Source of the DNA: Verrucomicrobiales bacterium
GTDB taxonomy: Bacteria > Verrucomicrobiota > Verrucomicrobiia > Limisphaerales > UBA9464
Length of the DNA stretch: 64,000 bases
Assembly (NCBI GenBank): GCA_027488845.1
Contig: JAIYBC010000057.1
Coordinates: 124,001-188,000, forward strand
Reading direction: 5' to 3'
The notes beneath the pieces were generated by a model, which worked only from the letters and a program-made list of their open reading frames with translations, did not search any database and had not been told where the DNA came from. Positions 34,432-44,554 of the stretch are shown in pieces; the stretch's first letter is position 1, and each line of letters begins with the position of its first letter. A program made the position numbers and the translations under genes.

Positions 34432-35730
34432 TCAGGAAAGCTTCCAGCCCTTGCGGTAGTGGTGGTGGATGAGTGAATCCGCCTCGGGGCAACCGCGGGC
34501 CTTCATGCCGGCGGCATCCCATTCGATGACCTTGCCGGTGCGATAGGCCAGGTTTCCGAGTTGGCCGATCTCCGTCAGATGGCAGCCGTAGGTCAACGGT
34601 GAGCCGGTCGTGCCCTCGCCCTTGCAGGCGCGGATCCATTCGGCGTGGTGACCGATCGAATTCGCGATCGTCTGTGCCGGAGCCGGGTGGCCCTGGAACT
34701 TTTCCTCGGGAAGCAGCATCCGCCGTCCGTAGTCGGCCAGCAGCAGGCCCTTCGAGCCGACGAAAAGCGTTCCTCCCCCCCACTTCGAAAGGTCGGGAGC
34801 GCCCGCGACCTTCGGGCGGGCCGAGCCGCTGTACCAGTGCATCCGGACTGCCGGACGGGCTCCCTTGGCCGGGAAGTCGTAGTGGACCACCATCCCGGTC
34901 GGAGCGCAGTGACTGTCGGGAGCGGGGCCTTCCGCGGAGATGCGCGTGGGCAGGTCTAGGTCCAGCGCCCAGACGCCCAGATCCATGTGGTGGCAGCAGA
35001 AGTCGGAGAGCGTCCCGCCTCCGAAATGCCACCAACGCCGCCAGTTGAAGGGAACGTATTCCTTGCTGAAGCCCACCGGTTGGACGGGGCCCAGCCATTG
35101 TTCGTAGTCGAGTCCGGCCGGGATGGGTTCAGCGGCGGGGAGGGGCTTCGTTTCCCAGACTGATCCCGCCCAGTGGTGGACCTCGGAGACCTCCCCGATG
35201 GCACCCGAACGGATCAACTCAACGACTCGCCGGTAGTTTTGCTCGGAATGGATCTGGTTGCCGGTCTGGGTGACCCGACCCGACTTCCGCACCTTCGCCG
35301 CCAGCGCGCGCGCCTCGGATATGGTATGGGTGACCGGTTTCTCGCAGTAGAGGTGGCGGCCCGAGGCCAGCACCGCCGTGGCGATCACCGCGTGGGTGTG
35401 GTCGGGCGTGCTGACCACGACCGCGTCCAGATCGGTCCGGTCCAGAAGGCGACGGTAGTCGGAACACGTGTCCGCGGAAGGGAACTTGGCCTTGGCGGCG
35501 GCAAGGCGCGAGGCGTCGACGTCGCAGAGGGCCACGATGTTCTCCCCGGAAACCCCCGCCAGGTTCTCCCCGCCGCGTCCCGCCACGCCGACGATTCCCA
35601 GGTTGAGCTTCCCGTTCGGGGAAATCCGGCGGGCCACGGGTTGCGACTGGCAACCGGCGAAGAAGCCGGCCGTGGCGGCCGCGCCGGACTGGAGGAAGCG
35701 ACGGCGGTTCAGGATGATCAGGTCAGACAT
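34432..35730 (-). CDS. Exported Gfo/Idh/MocA family oxidoreductase
   Basis: 432 residues. A twin-arginine-type start (NRRRFLQSGAAAT) leads to a lipobox-like AGC, so it is probably Tat-exported and possibly a lipoprotein. A Rossmann domain follows (LNLGIVGVAGRGGENLAG, ALCDVDASRLAAAKAKFP), with DAVVVSTPDHTHA and LYCEKPVTH, the EKP motif with catalytic-type Lys typical of the family. The C-terminal sheet domain has an HWAGSVWETKPLPA segment common in PVC members. These enzymes oxidise or rearrange sugars with NAD(P). It sits nine bases after the cytochrome/FGE protein gene in the same direction. Confidence 0.9.
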   Translation of the reverse strand: MSDLIILNRRRFLQSGAAATAGFFAGCQSQPVARRISPNGKLNLGIVGVAGRGGENLAGVSGENIVALCDVDASRLAAAKAKFPSADTCSDYRRLLDRTDLDAVVVSTPDHTHAVIATAVLASGRHLYCEKPVTHTISEARALAAKVRKSGRVTQTGNQIHSEQNYRRVVELIRSGAIGEVSEVHHWAGSVWETKPLPAAEPIPAGLDYEQWLGPVQPVGFSKEYVPFNWRRWWHFGGGTLSDFCCHHMDLGVWALDLDLPTRISAEGPAPDSHCAPTGMVVHYDFPAKGARPAVRMHWYSGSARPKVAGAPDLSKWGGGTLFVGSKGLLLADYGRRMLLPEEKFQGHPAPAQTIANSIGHHAEWIRACKGEGTTGSPLTYGCHLTEIGQLGNLAYRTGKVIEWDAAGMKARGCPEADSLIHHHYRKGWKLS

Positions 35731-35739
35731 GGTGGTTCC

Positions 35740-37494
35740 TCAGGGCTTCGGGGTGAAACTGGTCCAGTACTTCTCGAAATCCTCGCGGGGCGGAACCTTG
35801 AGCGGTCGGACCACGCGGAAGCCGAGGAACTGGGCGTCGGTAAGGTACCACTTCGACTTGGGAAGCTGCGGATCCCGCATCTTCCAACTCGAGTCGCTCG
35901 CACGGCGGGCACCGCTGCGGAGGATGTCCGCCTCGTCGTCCCAGGAGCCGCCTCGAGCCACATGGGGATACTCCGTCGCACCGGGCACGTAGGAGATGTC
36001 ACCCACCTTGGAGTAGTCGTCCACGTAGGCGTCCAACACCCACTCGGCCACGTTGCCGTGCATGTCGTGGAGCCCCCAGGGGTTTGCCTTCTTCTTGCCC
36101 ACCTGTTGGTACTTGCCGTCGGAATTCGTGTAGAACCAGGCGTAGTCGCCGAGCTTCGACTCGTCGTCGCCGAAGGAATAGCGTGTGGTCGTTCCCGCCC
36201 GGCAGGCGTACTCCCATTCCGCCTCGGTGGCCAAACGGTAGAAATGTCCGGTCTTGGCGGTGAGCCATTTGCAGTACTTCACCGCGGCATAGTGGGTCAT
36301 CGAAATGGCCGGGAATCCCTCCTTGCCCATGCCGAAGCTCATTTCGACATACGGTGTGGTCGGACGGGAGACGGCGTCGGCTTCCTTGCCCACGTAGGGG
36401 TTTTTGCCCGGGGTGGCGTTGGCGGGCACGAGGTCGGGATAGGCCAGCCACAGTTCGCGCTCCATGCGCTCGGTCGGAACGTTGGTGCCCTTCTCCAGCG
36501 ATGGGAACTGGAAGAGTTCGTACTCGTTCCAGGTGACCTCGGTCTTGCCCATCCAGAACGGCTCGATCTTCACCTTCCGCCGAGGACCCTCATCGCCCTT
36601 GCGCTTCGGTTCACCATCGGGCGTTCCCATCTCGAATTCACCGCCCGGGATCGGAACCAGGTCGAACTGCACCGAGGTGCCCGGAATCGGTTCGGCGTAG
36701 GCCTTCATGTCCGCCGCCGTGCTCTCCGTGGACTTCGCCGCGACGAGCGCATGGATCGCCTCGAGCATCGCCTGCGGATCGCGGGTCAGCGTGGAACCGG
36801 CCTCCTTCTGGCTCAGGGTCACGCCATCGGGCCAATTCGCCCCTTGGTCGATCCAGTCGCGGATGAGGTCGGTCTTCGCCTTCGGCAGCGGACCACCCTT
36901 CTTGGCCGGCGGCATCAGGTCGTCGTGGTCGGCCGGCAGGACGGTCGTGGTGTAGACCTTGGAGGCGGCCGAGTCGCCCGGGACGATCGACTTCGACGCG
37001 AAGAACTCCGCCTTCACGTCCATGCGCAGGTCGCCCTTGGCATGCCCGTCCTTGTGACACGCCACGCAGTGCACCTCGAAGATCGGTTTCACGTCCTTCA
37101 CGAAGTCGACCTTCTCCTTCTGCGACAGCTTCTGTTCTTCAGGCCAGGCGGCGCCTTCGAGGATCCAGGTCTTCAGGACTTCCTGCTGCGCCGCGTTGAG
37201 CCTCTCGCCCTTTGGCGGCATCAGGTCGTCGTGACCGTCCGGGAGGGCCGTGGTGGTGTAGAGGGGACTCTTGGCCGGGTCGCCGGGAACGAGGGATGTT
37301 CCGCCGTCACCTCCCTTGATGGCATCGGCTCGGGTGACCAGGGAAAGGCCGGACTTGGGCTTCTCGGCGCCGTGGCACTTCAAGCAGTAGACCTCGAGAA
37401 TGGGGCGGACCTGCCTGCGGAAATCCACCGCTCCGGCGGCGGAAAACGGCAGGACAAGGGCGGCAAGGGCCGGGAGTACGGCGAATCGATTCAT
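35740..37494 (-). CDS. Two PSCyt1-type cytochrome domains plus FGE-like domain
   Basis: 584 residues with a signal peptide (1-22). Two planctomycete-type haem domains in tandem: CLKCH (about 37-41) and CVACH (about 143-147), each followed by a DDLMPP motif; then a formylglycine-generating-enzyme-like domain (about 285-575): GGEFEMGTPDGE, EWEYACRAGTTTRYSFGDD, HDMHGNVAEWV, ARGGSWDDEAD, and GFRVVR at the end. The Cys pair used by true FGE is not seen in the RGGSW region, so the domain is probably a binding or structural module rather than an active oxidase. Exported. First of three same-strand genes with the oxidoreductase and rhodanese. Confidence 0.88.
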   Translation of the reverse strand: MNRFAVLPALAALVLPFSAAGAVDFRRQVRPILEVYCLKCHGAEKPKSGLSLVTRADAIKGGDGGTSLVPGDPAKSPLYTTTALPDGHDDLMPPKGERLNAAQQEVLKTWILEGAAWPEEQKLSQKEKVDFVKDVKPIFEVHCVACHKDGHAKGDLRMDVKAEFFASKSIVPGDSAASKVYTTTVLPADHDDLMPPAKKGGPLPKAKTDLIRDWIDQGANWPDGVTLSQKEAGSTLTRDPQAMLEAIHALVAAKSTESTAADMKAYAEPIPGTSVQFDLVPIPGGEFEMGTPDGEPKRKGDEGPRRKVKIEPFWMGKTEVTWNEYELFQFPSLEKGTNVPTERMERELWLAYPDLVPANATPGKNPYVGKEADAVSRPTTPYVEMSFGMGKEGFPAISMTHYAAVKYCKWLTAKTGHFYRLATEAEWEYACRAGTTTRYSFGDDESKLGDYAWFYTNSDGKYQQVGKKKANPWGLHDMHGNVAEWVLDAYVDDYSKVGDISYVPGATEYPHVARGGSWDDEADILRSGARRASDSSWKMRDPQLPKSKWYLTDAQFLGFRVVRPLKVPPREDFEKYWTSFTPKP

Positions 37495-37620
37495 TGTGTG
37501 TTGCGTGACCGGAGAGTACCGCGGCAGCGGTCCGCCGTGTCAAATGCGGTAACCGTCGGACGCCCGGTGCAGCCGGGAATTCAGCCCAGGCATATCGGGG
37601 ATTGTGGTGAACGCTCGCCG

Positions 37621-38397
<777 letters not shown>

Positions 38398-38509
38398 TCC
38401 CGTTCTCTAGTCGGATCCAGTTCGGATGTCTCGCGGAATTCCGCGAAAGGCGCGCGCCCACCCGTTCGCGGCTTGATTCCAGATCCCGAAAGCCGCATTT
38501 CGGCCGTAC

Positions 38510-39121
38510 GTGATTTCCTTTCTGCACGGCCGTCTGGTCGAGATCCTGCCCACCCAAGTGGTCGTGGACGTCCATGGAGTCGGCTATGAAGTCCTCGTCC
38601 CGCTCTCGACCTCCGACCGGCTTTCCGGTGTCGGCGGCGAGGTGCATCTGCTGACCCACCTCGCGGTTCGTGAGGACGCCCATGTCCTCTATGGGTTCCT
38701 CACCGCGGCCGAGCGGGATCTGTTCCGCCTGCTGATCCACAACGTGGGTGGAATCGGTCCGAAGATCGCCCTGAGTGTGCTCAGCGGGCTCAGCGTGGCG
38801 GCATTCCGTGCCGCGGTGGCGGCCGCGGACGTCAAGGCGCTCTCCGCGGTCAATGGCGTGGGCCGCAAGACGGCCGAACGCATCGTCGTGGAGTTGAAGG
38901 ACAAGCTGGGAGGTTTTGGAGCGGTTCGTCCCTCCCCGACGCCCGACTCCAAGGCCGACGGGGAACGGGACACGAAGGCGACCGACGCCGCCGCCGCGCT
39001 GATGGCCTTGGGTTTGCGACCCAACGAGGCCCATGAAGCGGTTCGTGCCGCCATCGCCATGCTGGGGGCCGAGGCCTCCGCGGAGCAGATCATCCGGGCC
39101 AGCCTCCGAAGAAACGGATGA
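38510..39121 (+). CDS. ruvA: Holliday junction branch migration protein RuvA
   Basis: 203 residues, normal length. Tetramer that binds four-way junctions and loads RuvB. Three domains: OB fold (about 1-64; MISFLHGRLVEI), helix-hairpin-helix domain (about 65-150; LLIHNVGGIGPKIALSVLSG and VNGVGRKTAERIVVELKDKL), a flexible linker, and a RuvB-binding C-terminal domain (about 160-203). Start is GTG 38510, as the protein begins with the standard MI opening. Its end overlaps the acyltransferase ATG by four bases. Confidence 0.96.
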   Translation: MISFLHGRLVEILPTQVVVDVHGVGYEVLVPLSTSDRLSGVGGEVHLLTHLAVREDAHVLYGFLTAAERDLFRLLIHNVGGIGPKIALSVLSGLSVAAFRAAVAAADVKALSAVNGVGRKTAERIVVELKDKLGGFGAVRPSPTPDSKADGERDTKATDAAAALMALGLRPNEAHEAVRAAIAMLGAEASAEQIIRASLRRNG

Positions 39122-39822
39122 CTCCTCCCAACTCCCCGAAAAAGGGCGCCGTCAGCGGCGTGGTGATCCCGGAACTGGCCCGGTGGCATGGCCGGATCGT
39201 GGCCCGGATCGTTTGGGCTGTGGTCAACCTCATGGCGCTCTCCCTCCGATGGAGGTGGGTCGACCGGAGTGGGGTGATCGACCCGGACGGCGAGGGGCGC
39301 ATCATCTTCGCCATCTGGCACAACCGTCTGTCCCTTTCCCTCGTGATCTACCGCAGGATCCTAGGCGGTCTGGGCAAGGGGCGCCGATTGGCCGCCATCG
39401 TCAGCGCCAGCAAGGATGGAGGTCTCCTTGCCCATGTCCTGCAGCTCTTCCATGTCCAAGGCGTACGTGGTTCATCCAGCCGGCGGGGTGCACAGGCGTT
39501 GAGGGAGTTGGTGACCGCGGCCGAGAAGGGCATGGACCTCGCCGTCACTCCGGATGGCCCGCGTGGGCCGAAGTATGAACCCCATCCCGGGGTGATCGCA
39601 CTGGCCCAGATGACGGGTCTTCCGATCGTTCCGGTCGGCGTCTCGCTGCGGTGGAAACGGACCCTCAAGTCGTGGGACGGGTTCCAGATTCCGATGCCGT
39701 TCAGCGTCGTCGAAGTCCGGTTCGAGCCGCCGATCAAGGTTCCCCCCGATGCGGACCCAGCCGAGCGTGAACGCCTGCGTCAGCTCCTGAAGGATACACT
39801 CCTGAGCGTGACCCGCGACTGA
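39118..39822 (+). CDS. DUF374/lysophospholipid acyltransferase-like protein
   Basis: 234 residues. A single hydrophobic segment (about 30-48) near the N-terminus, then an acyltransferase-like core: IIFAIWHNRLSLSLVIYRR (an HN-type active-site variant instead of HX4D), SASKDGGLLAHVL, SSSRRGAQALRELV, LAVTPDGPRGPKY and PIVPVGVSLRWKRTLKSWD. This pattern is the DUF374 family, relatives of lipid A acyltransferases. The presence of acyl transfer is inferred; the acyl acceptor is unknown. Overlaps ruvA by four bases. Confidence 0.88.
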   Translation: MTPPNSPKKGAVSGVVIPELARWHGRIVARIVWAVVNLMALSLRWRWVDRSGVIDPDGEGRIIFAIWHNRLSLSLVIYRRILGGLGKGRRLAAIVSASKDGGLLAHVLQLFHVQGVRGSSSRRGAQALRELVTAAEKGMDLAVTPDGPRGPKYEPHPGVIALAQMTGLPIVPVGVSLRWKRTLKSWDGFQIPMPFSVVEVRFEPPIKVPPDADPAERERLRQLLKDTLLSVTRD

Positions 39823-39853
39823 GCCGTGGCTTCACCGAAGCGCTGCGGGCCGT

Positions 39854-40429
39854 TCAGCGGCGGGATCGGCCCAGGGCCTTCTTCGTGTCGGCCTGAAGGC
39901 GGTCGACCTCGTCGCGAACCTCGTTGCGGACCGATGCACTCATGCGGTCGATGAAGAGCAGGCCATTGAGGTGATCCACCTCGTGCTGGATCGCCCTGGA
40001 AAGCAGACCGCCGGCGCGAAACTCAAAGGATTCCCCGCGCTCGTTGAGGGCCGAGACCTCGACTTCCGCTGGGCGAACGATCTCACCGTAGATCTCCGGG
40101 AAACTGAGGCATCCCTCGGGGCCCTCCTGAGCCTCACCGACCGGCCGGATCACGGGGTTGATGAGGACCAACGGCATGAAGGCATCGACGTCGGCAGGAT
40201 GGCCTTGGACCCACAGTTGGCTGGGGCGGTCCTTGATTCCCCGGAGGTCGAGGACCGCGAGTTGGACGGCTTGGCCAACCTGTTGGGCGGCGAGTCCGAT
40301 TCCCTTCGCCGAATACATCGTGTCGAACATGTCGGCCACGAGTCGCCGGAGGGCGTCGTCGAGCTTTGCGACCGGCGCGCCCCTTTGGCGGAGCACCGGA
40401 TTCCCATACTTCACCACGGGCAGAACCAT
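39854..40429 (-). CDS. def: Peptide deformylase
   Basis: 191 residues. Removes the formyl group from the N-terminal Met of new proteins; metal enzyme. Three hallmark motifs: GIGLAAQQVG (box 1), EGCLSFPEIYG (box 2, metal Cys) and QHEVDHLNG (box 3, HEVDH). Length and spacing normal. Stands alone, convergent with the acyltransferase gene and divergent from the ribosomal cluster; its functional partner fmt is far away. Confidence 0.96.
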   Translation of the reverse strand: MVLPVVKYGNPVLRQRGAPVAKLDDALRRLVADMFDTMYSAKGIGLAAQQVGQAVQLAVLDLRGIKDRPSQLWVQGHPADVDAFMPLVLINPVIRPVGEAQEGPEGCLSFPEIYGEIVRPAEVEVSALNERGESFEFRAGGLLSRAIQHEVDHLNGLLFIDRMSASVRNEVRDEVDRLQADTKKALGRSRR

Positions 40430-40545
40430 GTGGGAAATGGTGGCGTGGCCCGTGGAATCTGGCCAGCCGGGAACTGGGGTAGGGGACTTCCCAGGATGCA
40501 GACCAGACGCATTGGTCGCGCCCTCCCTGACGGCATCGGTGAAGT

Positions 40546-40599
40546 GAAATCAAAAAAAGTTCAGAAAACTATTGCACCTAGTCCCATCCTGAATACGCT
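40546..40599 (+). promoter_or_regulatory. Promoter-like region of the ribosomal cluster
   Basis: In otherwise GC-rich DNA an A-rich stretch (about 40546-40571) precedes TTGCAC (40572-40577), a 16-base spacer and TACGCT (40594-40599). The A-rich part looks like an UP element, the two hexamers like sigma-70 -35 and -10 boxes (the -10 box is weak). It lies about 130 bases ahead of rplB and is the natural start of the r-protein operon. Confidence 0.45.
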
Positions 40600-40651
40600 C
40601 TGCGCTCCCTTTCGACCCCAAAAGGTCTCGAGGAAAAGGTCCGGCCGATAA

Positions 40652-40708
40652 CCGGTCTGCTCCAAGCAGTCGGGAGTGATGGCAGGGCACATTGGGACTT
40701 CGTGTCCC
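40652..40708 (+). promoter_or_regulatory. Two hairpins in the rplB leader
   Basis: Stem one pairs 40657-40661 with 40665-40669 (3-nt loop), extended past an internal loop by 40652-40654 with 40671-40673. Stem two pairs 40694-40698 with 40704-40708 (5-nt loop) and ends 18 bases before the rplB start. Such leaders often bind an r-protein for feedback control; here that is inference only. Confidence 0.35.
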
Positions 40709-40726
40709 GTGATACAAATTTACGCA

Positions 40727-41575
40727 GTGAAAACGTACAGACCGCTAACGCCGTCCACACGGTATCTTACCGTGCAGGACTTCTCGGACATCACCAAGAC
40801 CAGTCCTGAGAAGTCTTTGGTATTCACCCGGAAACGGACCGGTGGCCGCAACAATCACGGCCGCGTGACTGTCCGCGCCCGTGGTGGTGGCCACAAGCAG
40901 AAGGTCCGCACCGTGGACTTCCGCCGGAACAAGTTCGGCGTCGAAGCCAAGGTGATCGCGATCGAGTACGATCCCATCCGGAGCGCCCGCCTTGCTCTGT
41001 TGGAGTACTCGGACAAGGAGCGCTCCTACATCGTGAGCCCCGATGGTTTGAAGGTTGGGGCAACCGTGGTCAGTGGCCCGACTGCGCCGCCCACCGTCGG
41101 CAACGCGTTGCCGCTTTCCAAGATTCCGGTGGGTCTTCCGATCCACAACATCGAGCTGGTCCCTGGTCGGGGCGGCCAGATGGTTCGCTCGGCTGGGTCG
41201 GCGGCGACCCTGATGTCCCGCGACGCGGGTTACGCCCAGGTCCGGCTTCCGTCGGGTGAGATCCGTAAGATCCACGAGAACAGCCTCGCCACCATCGGCG
41301 CCGTCGGGAACGCCCAACATGAGAACGTCGTCCTCGGCAAGGCCGGGCGCGCGATCCACATGGGTATCCGACCGCTGACCCGCGGTATGGCTCGGAACCC
41401 GGTGGACCATCCCAACGGTGGCGGTCAGGGCAAGTCCAAGGGTGGCGGCGGTCGCCAGCACCTCACCTCGCCTTGGGGCCTGCTTTCGAAGGGTTATCGC
41501 ACCCGCAAGAAATTCAAGATCTCCAACCGCTTCATCGTGGCTCGTCGCGATGGTCGGCCGATGAAACAGAAGTAA
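40727..41575 (+). CDS. rplB: 50S ribosomal protein L2 (uL2)
   Basis: 282 residues. Core rRNA-binding protein near the peptidyl transferase centre. Features: [11 protein letters not shown] opening, [20 protein letters not shown], and near the end [20 protein letters not shown], holding the conserved His that packs against 23S rRNA. GTG 40727 gives the usual L2 start (K-Y-x-P-x-T-P); further in-frame codons upstream to 40676 carry no similarity. First gene of the cluster. Confidence 0.97.
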   Translation: MKTYRPLTPSTRYLTVQDFSDITKTSPEKSLVFTRKRTGGRNNHGRVTVRARGGGHKQKVRTVDFRRNKFGVEAKVIAIEYDPIRSARLALLEYSDKERSYIVSPDGLKVGATVVSGPTAPPTVGNALPLSKIPVGLPIHNIELVPGRGGQMVRSAGSAATLMSRDAGYAQVRLPSGEIRKIHENSLATIGAVGNAQHENVVLGKAGRAIHMGIRPLTRGMARNPVDHPNGGGQGKSKGGGGRQHLTSPWGLLSKGYRTRKKFKISNRFIVARRDGRPMKQK

Positions 41576-41579
41576 TCCT

Positions 41580-41861
41580 ATGGCTCGTTCACTCAAGAAG
41601 GGTCCCTTTGTGGACGGTCACCTGTTGGCGAAGGTCTCCAAGACCAAGGCCACCAAGTCCAAGGCGCCGATCAAGACTTGGTCGCGTCGCTCGACCATCA
41701 CGCCCGATTTCGTCGGCCTGACGGTCAACGTCCACAACGGTCGCGTTTTCAGCCCTGTGTTCGTCACCGAGAACATGGTCGGCCACAAGCTCGGTGAGTT
41801 TGCGTTCACCCGGACGTTCAAGAAGCACGGTGCCCATACCGCCAAGGCGGAGGCCAAGTAG
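41580..41861 (+). CDS. rpsS: 30S ribosomal protein S19 (uS19)
   Basis: 93 residues. [20 protein letters not shown] and [17 protein letters not shown] are diagnostic. Binds 16S rRNA in the head with S13. Four bases after rplB; same operon. Confidence 0.97.
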   Translation: MARSLKKGPFVDGHLLAKVSKTKATKSKAPIKTWSRRSTITPDFVGLTVNVHNGRVFSPVFVTENMVGHKLGEFAFTRTFKKHGAHTAKAEAK

Positions 41862-41878
41862 TCCCCACAGGAGTTCCC

Positions 41879-42211
41879 ATGGAAGTGCAGGCCATTCTCA
41901 AAAATTTCCGTATGTCACCCCAGAAGGTGCGCGAGGTCGTGCGCCAGGTTCAGGGGCTGCCCGCGGACCAAGCCCTCGCCATCCTCAAGGTGGTTCCGCG
42001 CAAGTCCGCACGAGCCGTCGCCAAGACGCTCGCCTCGGCCATTGCCAACGCGGAGAACAACCACGGAATGCGACGGGAAAATCTGGTGGTTCACCGCGCC
42101 TACGCGCAGACCGCCGGCAGCATCAAGCGCTTCATCCCGAAGGCCCGCGGCTCCGCCGGCCCCATCCTGAAGCGGAGCTCCCACATCAAGATCATTCTGA
42201 CCGAACTCTGA
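41879..42211 (+). CDS. rplV: 50S ribosomal protein L22 (uL22)
   Basis: 110 residues, typical size. Opening [20 protein letters not shown] and the tail [20 protein letters not shown] (the loop reaching the exit tunnel) identify it. Lies at the nascent-chain exit tunnel. Starts 18 bases after rpsS. Confidence 0.97.
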   Translation: MEVQAILKNFRMSPQKVREVVRQVQGLPADQALAILKVVPRKSARAVAKTLASAIANAENNHGMRRENLVVHRAYAQTAGSIKRFIPKARGSAGPILKRSSHIKIILTEL

Positions 42212-42215
42212 TCCT

Positions 42216-42899
42216 ATGGGCCAGAAGACCAATCCAATCGGCTTGCGCATCCCGGTCAATCGGGAGTGGCGCTCAAAGTGGTACGCCAACAAGAAGGACT
42301 TCGGAGCCCTTCTGGTTGAGGACAACCTCATCCGGACCACGCTCAAGAAGAAGCTCGGCTCGGCGGCCGTGCCCAAGATCCATATCGAGCGTGCAGCCAG
42401 CCGCTGCCGCGTGACGATCTTCACCGCCCGTCCGGGTGTCGTGATCGGCCGCAAGGGCTCGGAAATCGACAAGCTCAAGGAGGATCTTTCCAAGCTGACC
42501 GGCAAGGAAATCTACGTCGACATCCAAGAGGTCAAGAACGAGAAGAGCGACGCTCAGCTTGTCGCCGAGAATATCGCCATCCAGCTGGAGCGGCGAATCG
42601 GTTTCCGCCGCGCAATGAAGAAGGCCGTGCAGGAAGCGCGGCAGTCCGAAGGCGTCGAAGGAATCAAGGTCCGCTGCGCCGGACGTCTCGGGGGGGCGGA
42701 ACTGGCCCGCGTCGAAATCTACCACGAAGGCCGCGTGCCGCTCCACACCCTCCGCGCCAACATCGACTATGGATTCGCCGAGGCGAACACGGTCTATGGC
42801 AAGCTCGGGGTGAAGTGCTGGATCTGCAAGGGCGAGATCAAAAAGGCGGACCTCCGTAAGGTCGAAGACCGTCGGTCCGAGACCCTCGCGGTCAAGTAG
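42216..42899 (+). CDS. rpsC: 30S ribosomal protein S3 (uS3)
   Basis: 227 residues. N-terminal [22 protein letters not shown] domain with the GRKG loop in [18 protein letters not shown]-terminal domain [17 protein letters not shown]. Forms the mRNA entry site with S4 and S5. Five bases after rplV. Confidence 0.97.
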   Translation: MGQKTNPIGLRIPVNREWRSKWYANKKDFGALLVEDNLIRTTLKKKLGSAAVPKIHIERAASRCRVTIFTARPGVVIGRKGSEIDKLKEDLSKLTGKEIYVDIQEVKNEKSDAQLVAENIAIQLERRIGFRRAMKKAVQEARQSEGVEGIKVRCAGRLGGAELARVEIYHEGRVPLHTLRANIDYGFAEANTVYGKLGVKCWICKGEIKKADLRKVEDRRSETLAVK

Positions 42900-42931
42900 T
42901 CGAATCGAAACAATTTTCCTGAAGGACGAAT

Positions 42932-43351
42932 ATGGCAATGATGCCAGCAAGGGTTAAGTACCGCAAAATGCAGCGCGGCAGCCGTACGGGAATCGCATCC
43001 CGGTGCAATGCCGTGTCGTTCGGCGAGTACGGTCTGCAGGCTCTCGAGCGCTGCTGGATGGACACCAAGCAGATCGAGGCCGCCCGTGTGGCGATCACCC
43101 GCTACATGAAGCGGCGTGGCAAGGTCTGGATCCGCATCTTCCCCGACAAGAGCTTCACCAAGAAGCCATTGGAGGTCCGAATGGGTACCGGAAAGGGCGG
43201 TGTCGAATCGTGGGTGGCCGTCATCCGGCCCGCTACGGTTCTTTTCGAGGTCGACGGCGTTCCCGAGGCGATCGCCCGGGAGGCGATGCGCTTGGCTTCC
43301 ACGAAGCTGCCGATTTCCACCAAGTTCATCTCCCGTCACAAGCTTTCCTGA
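42932..43351 (+). CDS. rplP: 50S ribosomal protein L16 (uL16)
   Basis: 139 residues. [18 protein letters not shown], and [20 protein letters not shown] in the middle, are diagnostic. A good Shine-Dalgarno (GAAGGA) sits seven bases before the ATG. Binds near the A site and tRNA elbow. The ATG at 42932 gives an opening slightly longer than the usual ML start. Confidence 0.96.
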   Translation: MAMMPARVKYRKMQRGSRTGIASRCNAVSFGEYGLQALERCWMDTKQIEAARVAITRYMKRRGKVWIRIFPDKSFTKKPLEVRMGTGKGGVESWVAVIRPATVLFEVDGVPEAIAREAMRLASTKLPISTKFISRHKLS

Positions 43352-43361
43352 GGGTAACAGC

Positions 43362-43556
43362 ATGGCAAAGTCCGCACTGAATGATCTGACGGCTCAGGAA
43401 CTCGCTGCCAAGGGCCGCGAGCTCCGCCAAGAGCTGTTCAACCTGCGAATCCAGAAGGCCACGGCCCGCCTGGAGAAACCTCATCGTATCCGTGAACTCC
43501 GCCGGGAAATTGCCCGGTGCGAGACCCGCGTGAACCAGATCTCGAAGAAATCCTGA
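43362..43556 (+). CDS. rpmC: 50S ribosomal protein L29 (uL29)
   Basis: 64 residues. Helical protein: [20 protein letters not shown], then [11 protein letters not shown]. Sits at the exit tunnel and is part of the docking site for SRP and trigger factor. ATG 43362 is the natural start; the frame stays open upstream across rplP. Confidence 0.96.
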   Translation: MAKSALNDLTAQELAAKGRELRQELFNLRIQKATARLEKPHRIRELRREIARCETRVNQISKKS

Positions 43557-43561
43557 ACCGT

Positions 43562-43843
43562 ATGTCCCAAGAAACAACCGCGCGGGGTCATCGCAAGGAG
43601 CGGGTCGGCGAAGTCGTCTCCAACAAGATGGAGAAGACCATCGTGGTGCGCGTCGAACGCCGCTTCCGCCACCCGCAATTCAAGAAGGTCGTCACGAGCT
43701 TCAAGAAGCTCTACGCCCATGACGAAGCCCGTCGCGCCCAGATCGGCGATCTGGTCCGTATCCAGGAAACCCGCCCGCTCTCCAAGCTCAAGTCTTGGCG
43801 ACTCGTGGAGATCCTGAACCCGGACGGTTCGGTGAAGGCCTGA
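43562..43843 (+). CDS. rpsQ: 30S ribosomal protein S17 (uS17)
   Basis: 93 residues. OB fold: [53 protein letters not shown] are standard. Six bases after rpmC. Confidence 0.96.
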   Translation: MSQETTARGHRKERVGEVVSNKMEKTIVVRVERRFRHPQFKKVVTSFKKLYAHDEARRAQIGDLVRIQETRPLSKLKSWRLVEILNPDGSVKA

Positions 43844-43862
43844 TTCCCGAGGAAAGGTTCCA

Positions 43863-44228
43863 ATGCTACAAATTCGTTCCAGTCTTGATGTCGCCGACAA
43901 CACCGGCGCCAAGGTCGCGTGGGTCATCGGCGTCATCGGCCGCAATCAGGTCTATGCGCACGTCGGTGACGTGATCAAGGTCCACATCAAGGAGGCGGCG
44001 CCGGATGGCACCGTCAAGAAGGGTGAGGTCCAGAACGCGGTGATCGTGCGTACCCGCCAACCGGTGCGCCGCAGTGACGGCTCGTACCTGCGGTTCGACC
44101 GGAATGCGGTCGTGATCATCGACAAGGAGAACAACCCCAAGGGCACCCGCATCTTCGGCCCTGTCGCGCGTGAGCTGCGCGAGAAGAAGTTCATGAAGAT
44201 CATCTCCCTCGCTCCCGAGGTGATCTAA
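43863..44228 (+). CDS. rplN: 50S ribosomal protein L14 (uL14)
   Basis: 121 residues. [20 protein letters not shown] opening, then [19 protein letters not shown] and [13 protein letters not shown]. Binds 23S rRNA at the subunit interface. AGGAAAGG lies eight bases before the ATG. Confidence 0.97.
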   Translation: MLQIRSSLDVADNTGAKVAWVIGVIGRNQVYAHVGDVIKVHIKEAAPDGTVKKGEVQNAVIVRTRQPVRRSDGSYLRFDRNAVVIIDKENNPKGTRIFGPVARELREKKFMKIISLAPEVI

Positions 44229-44244
44229 CACAATCGGATTTCCA

Positions 44245-44547
44245 ATGGCTTCCAAATTTCACGTCAAGAAGGGTGACGAGGTCGTCGTGATCGCCGGCTC
44301 CGCCAAGGGCCGCCGCGGCAAGATCTCGTCCGTGCTGTCCTCCAGACAGGCTGTCGTCCTCGAGGGGACCGACGAACGTTCCAAGGCGCAGGACGACAAG
44401 GACCGCCTCGTCAAACCCATGCTCCACCACCTCCGCAAGAGCCAGCAACACCCCAATGGTGGACTGCTTTGGCTTGAGGGTCCGATCCACGTTTCCAACG
44501 TGATGAAGGCCGAGGTGTTCGACGCGAAGCAGGCCAAGAAGCGCTGA
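44245..44547 (+). CDS. rplX: 50S ribosomal protein L24 (uL24)
   Basis: 100 residues. KOW motif [20 protein letters not shown] near the start; assembly initiator of the large subunit. Normal length, 16 bases after rplN. Confidence 0.95.
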   Translation: MASKFHVKKGDEVVVIAGSAKGRRGKISSVLSSRQAVVLEGTDERSKAQDDKDRLVKPMLHHLRKSQQHPNGGLLWLEGPIHVSNVMKAEVFDAKQAKKR

Positions 44548-44554
44548 TCCATCG

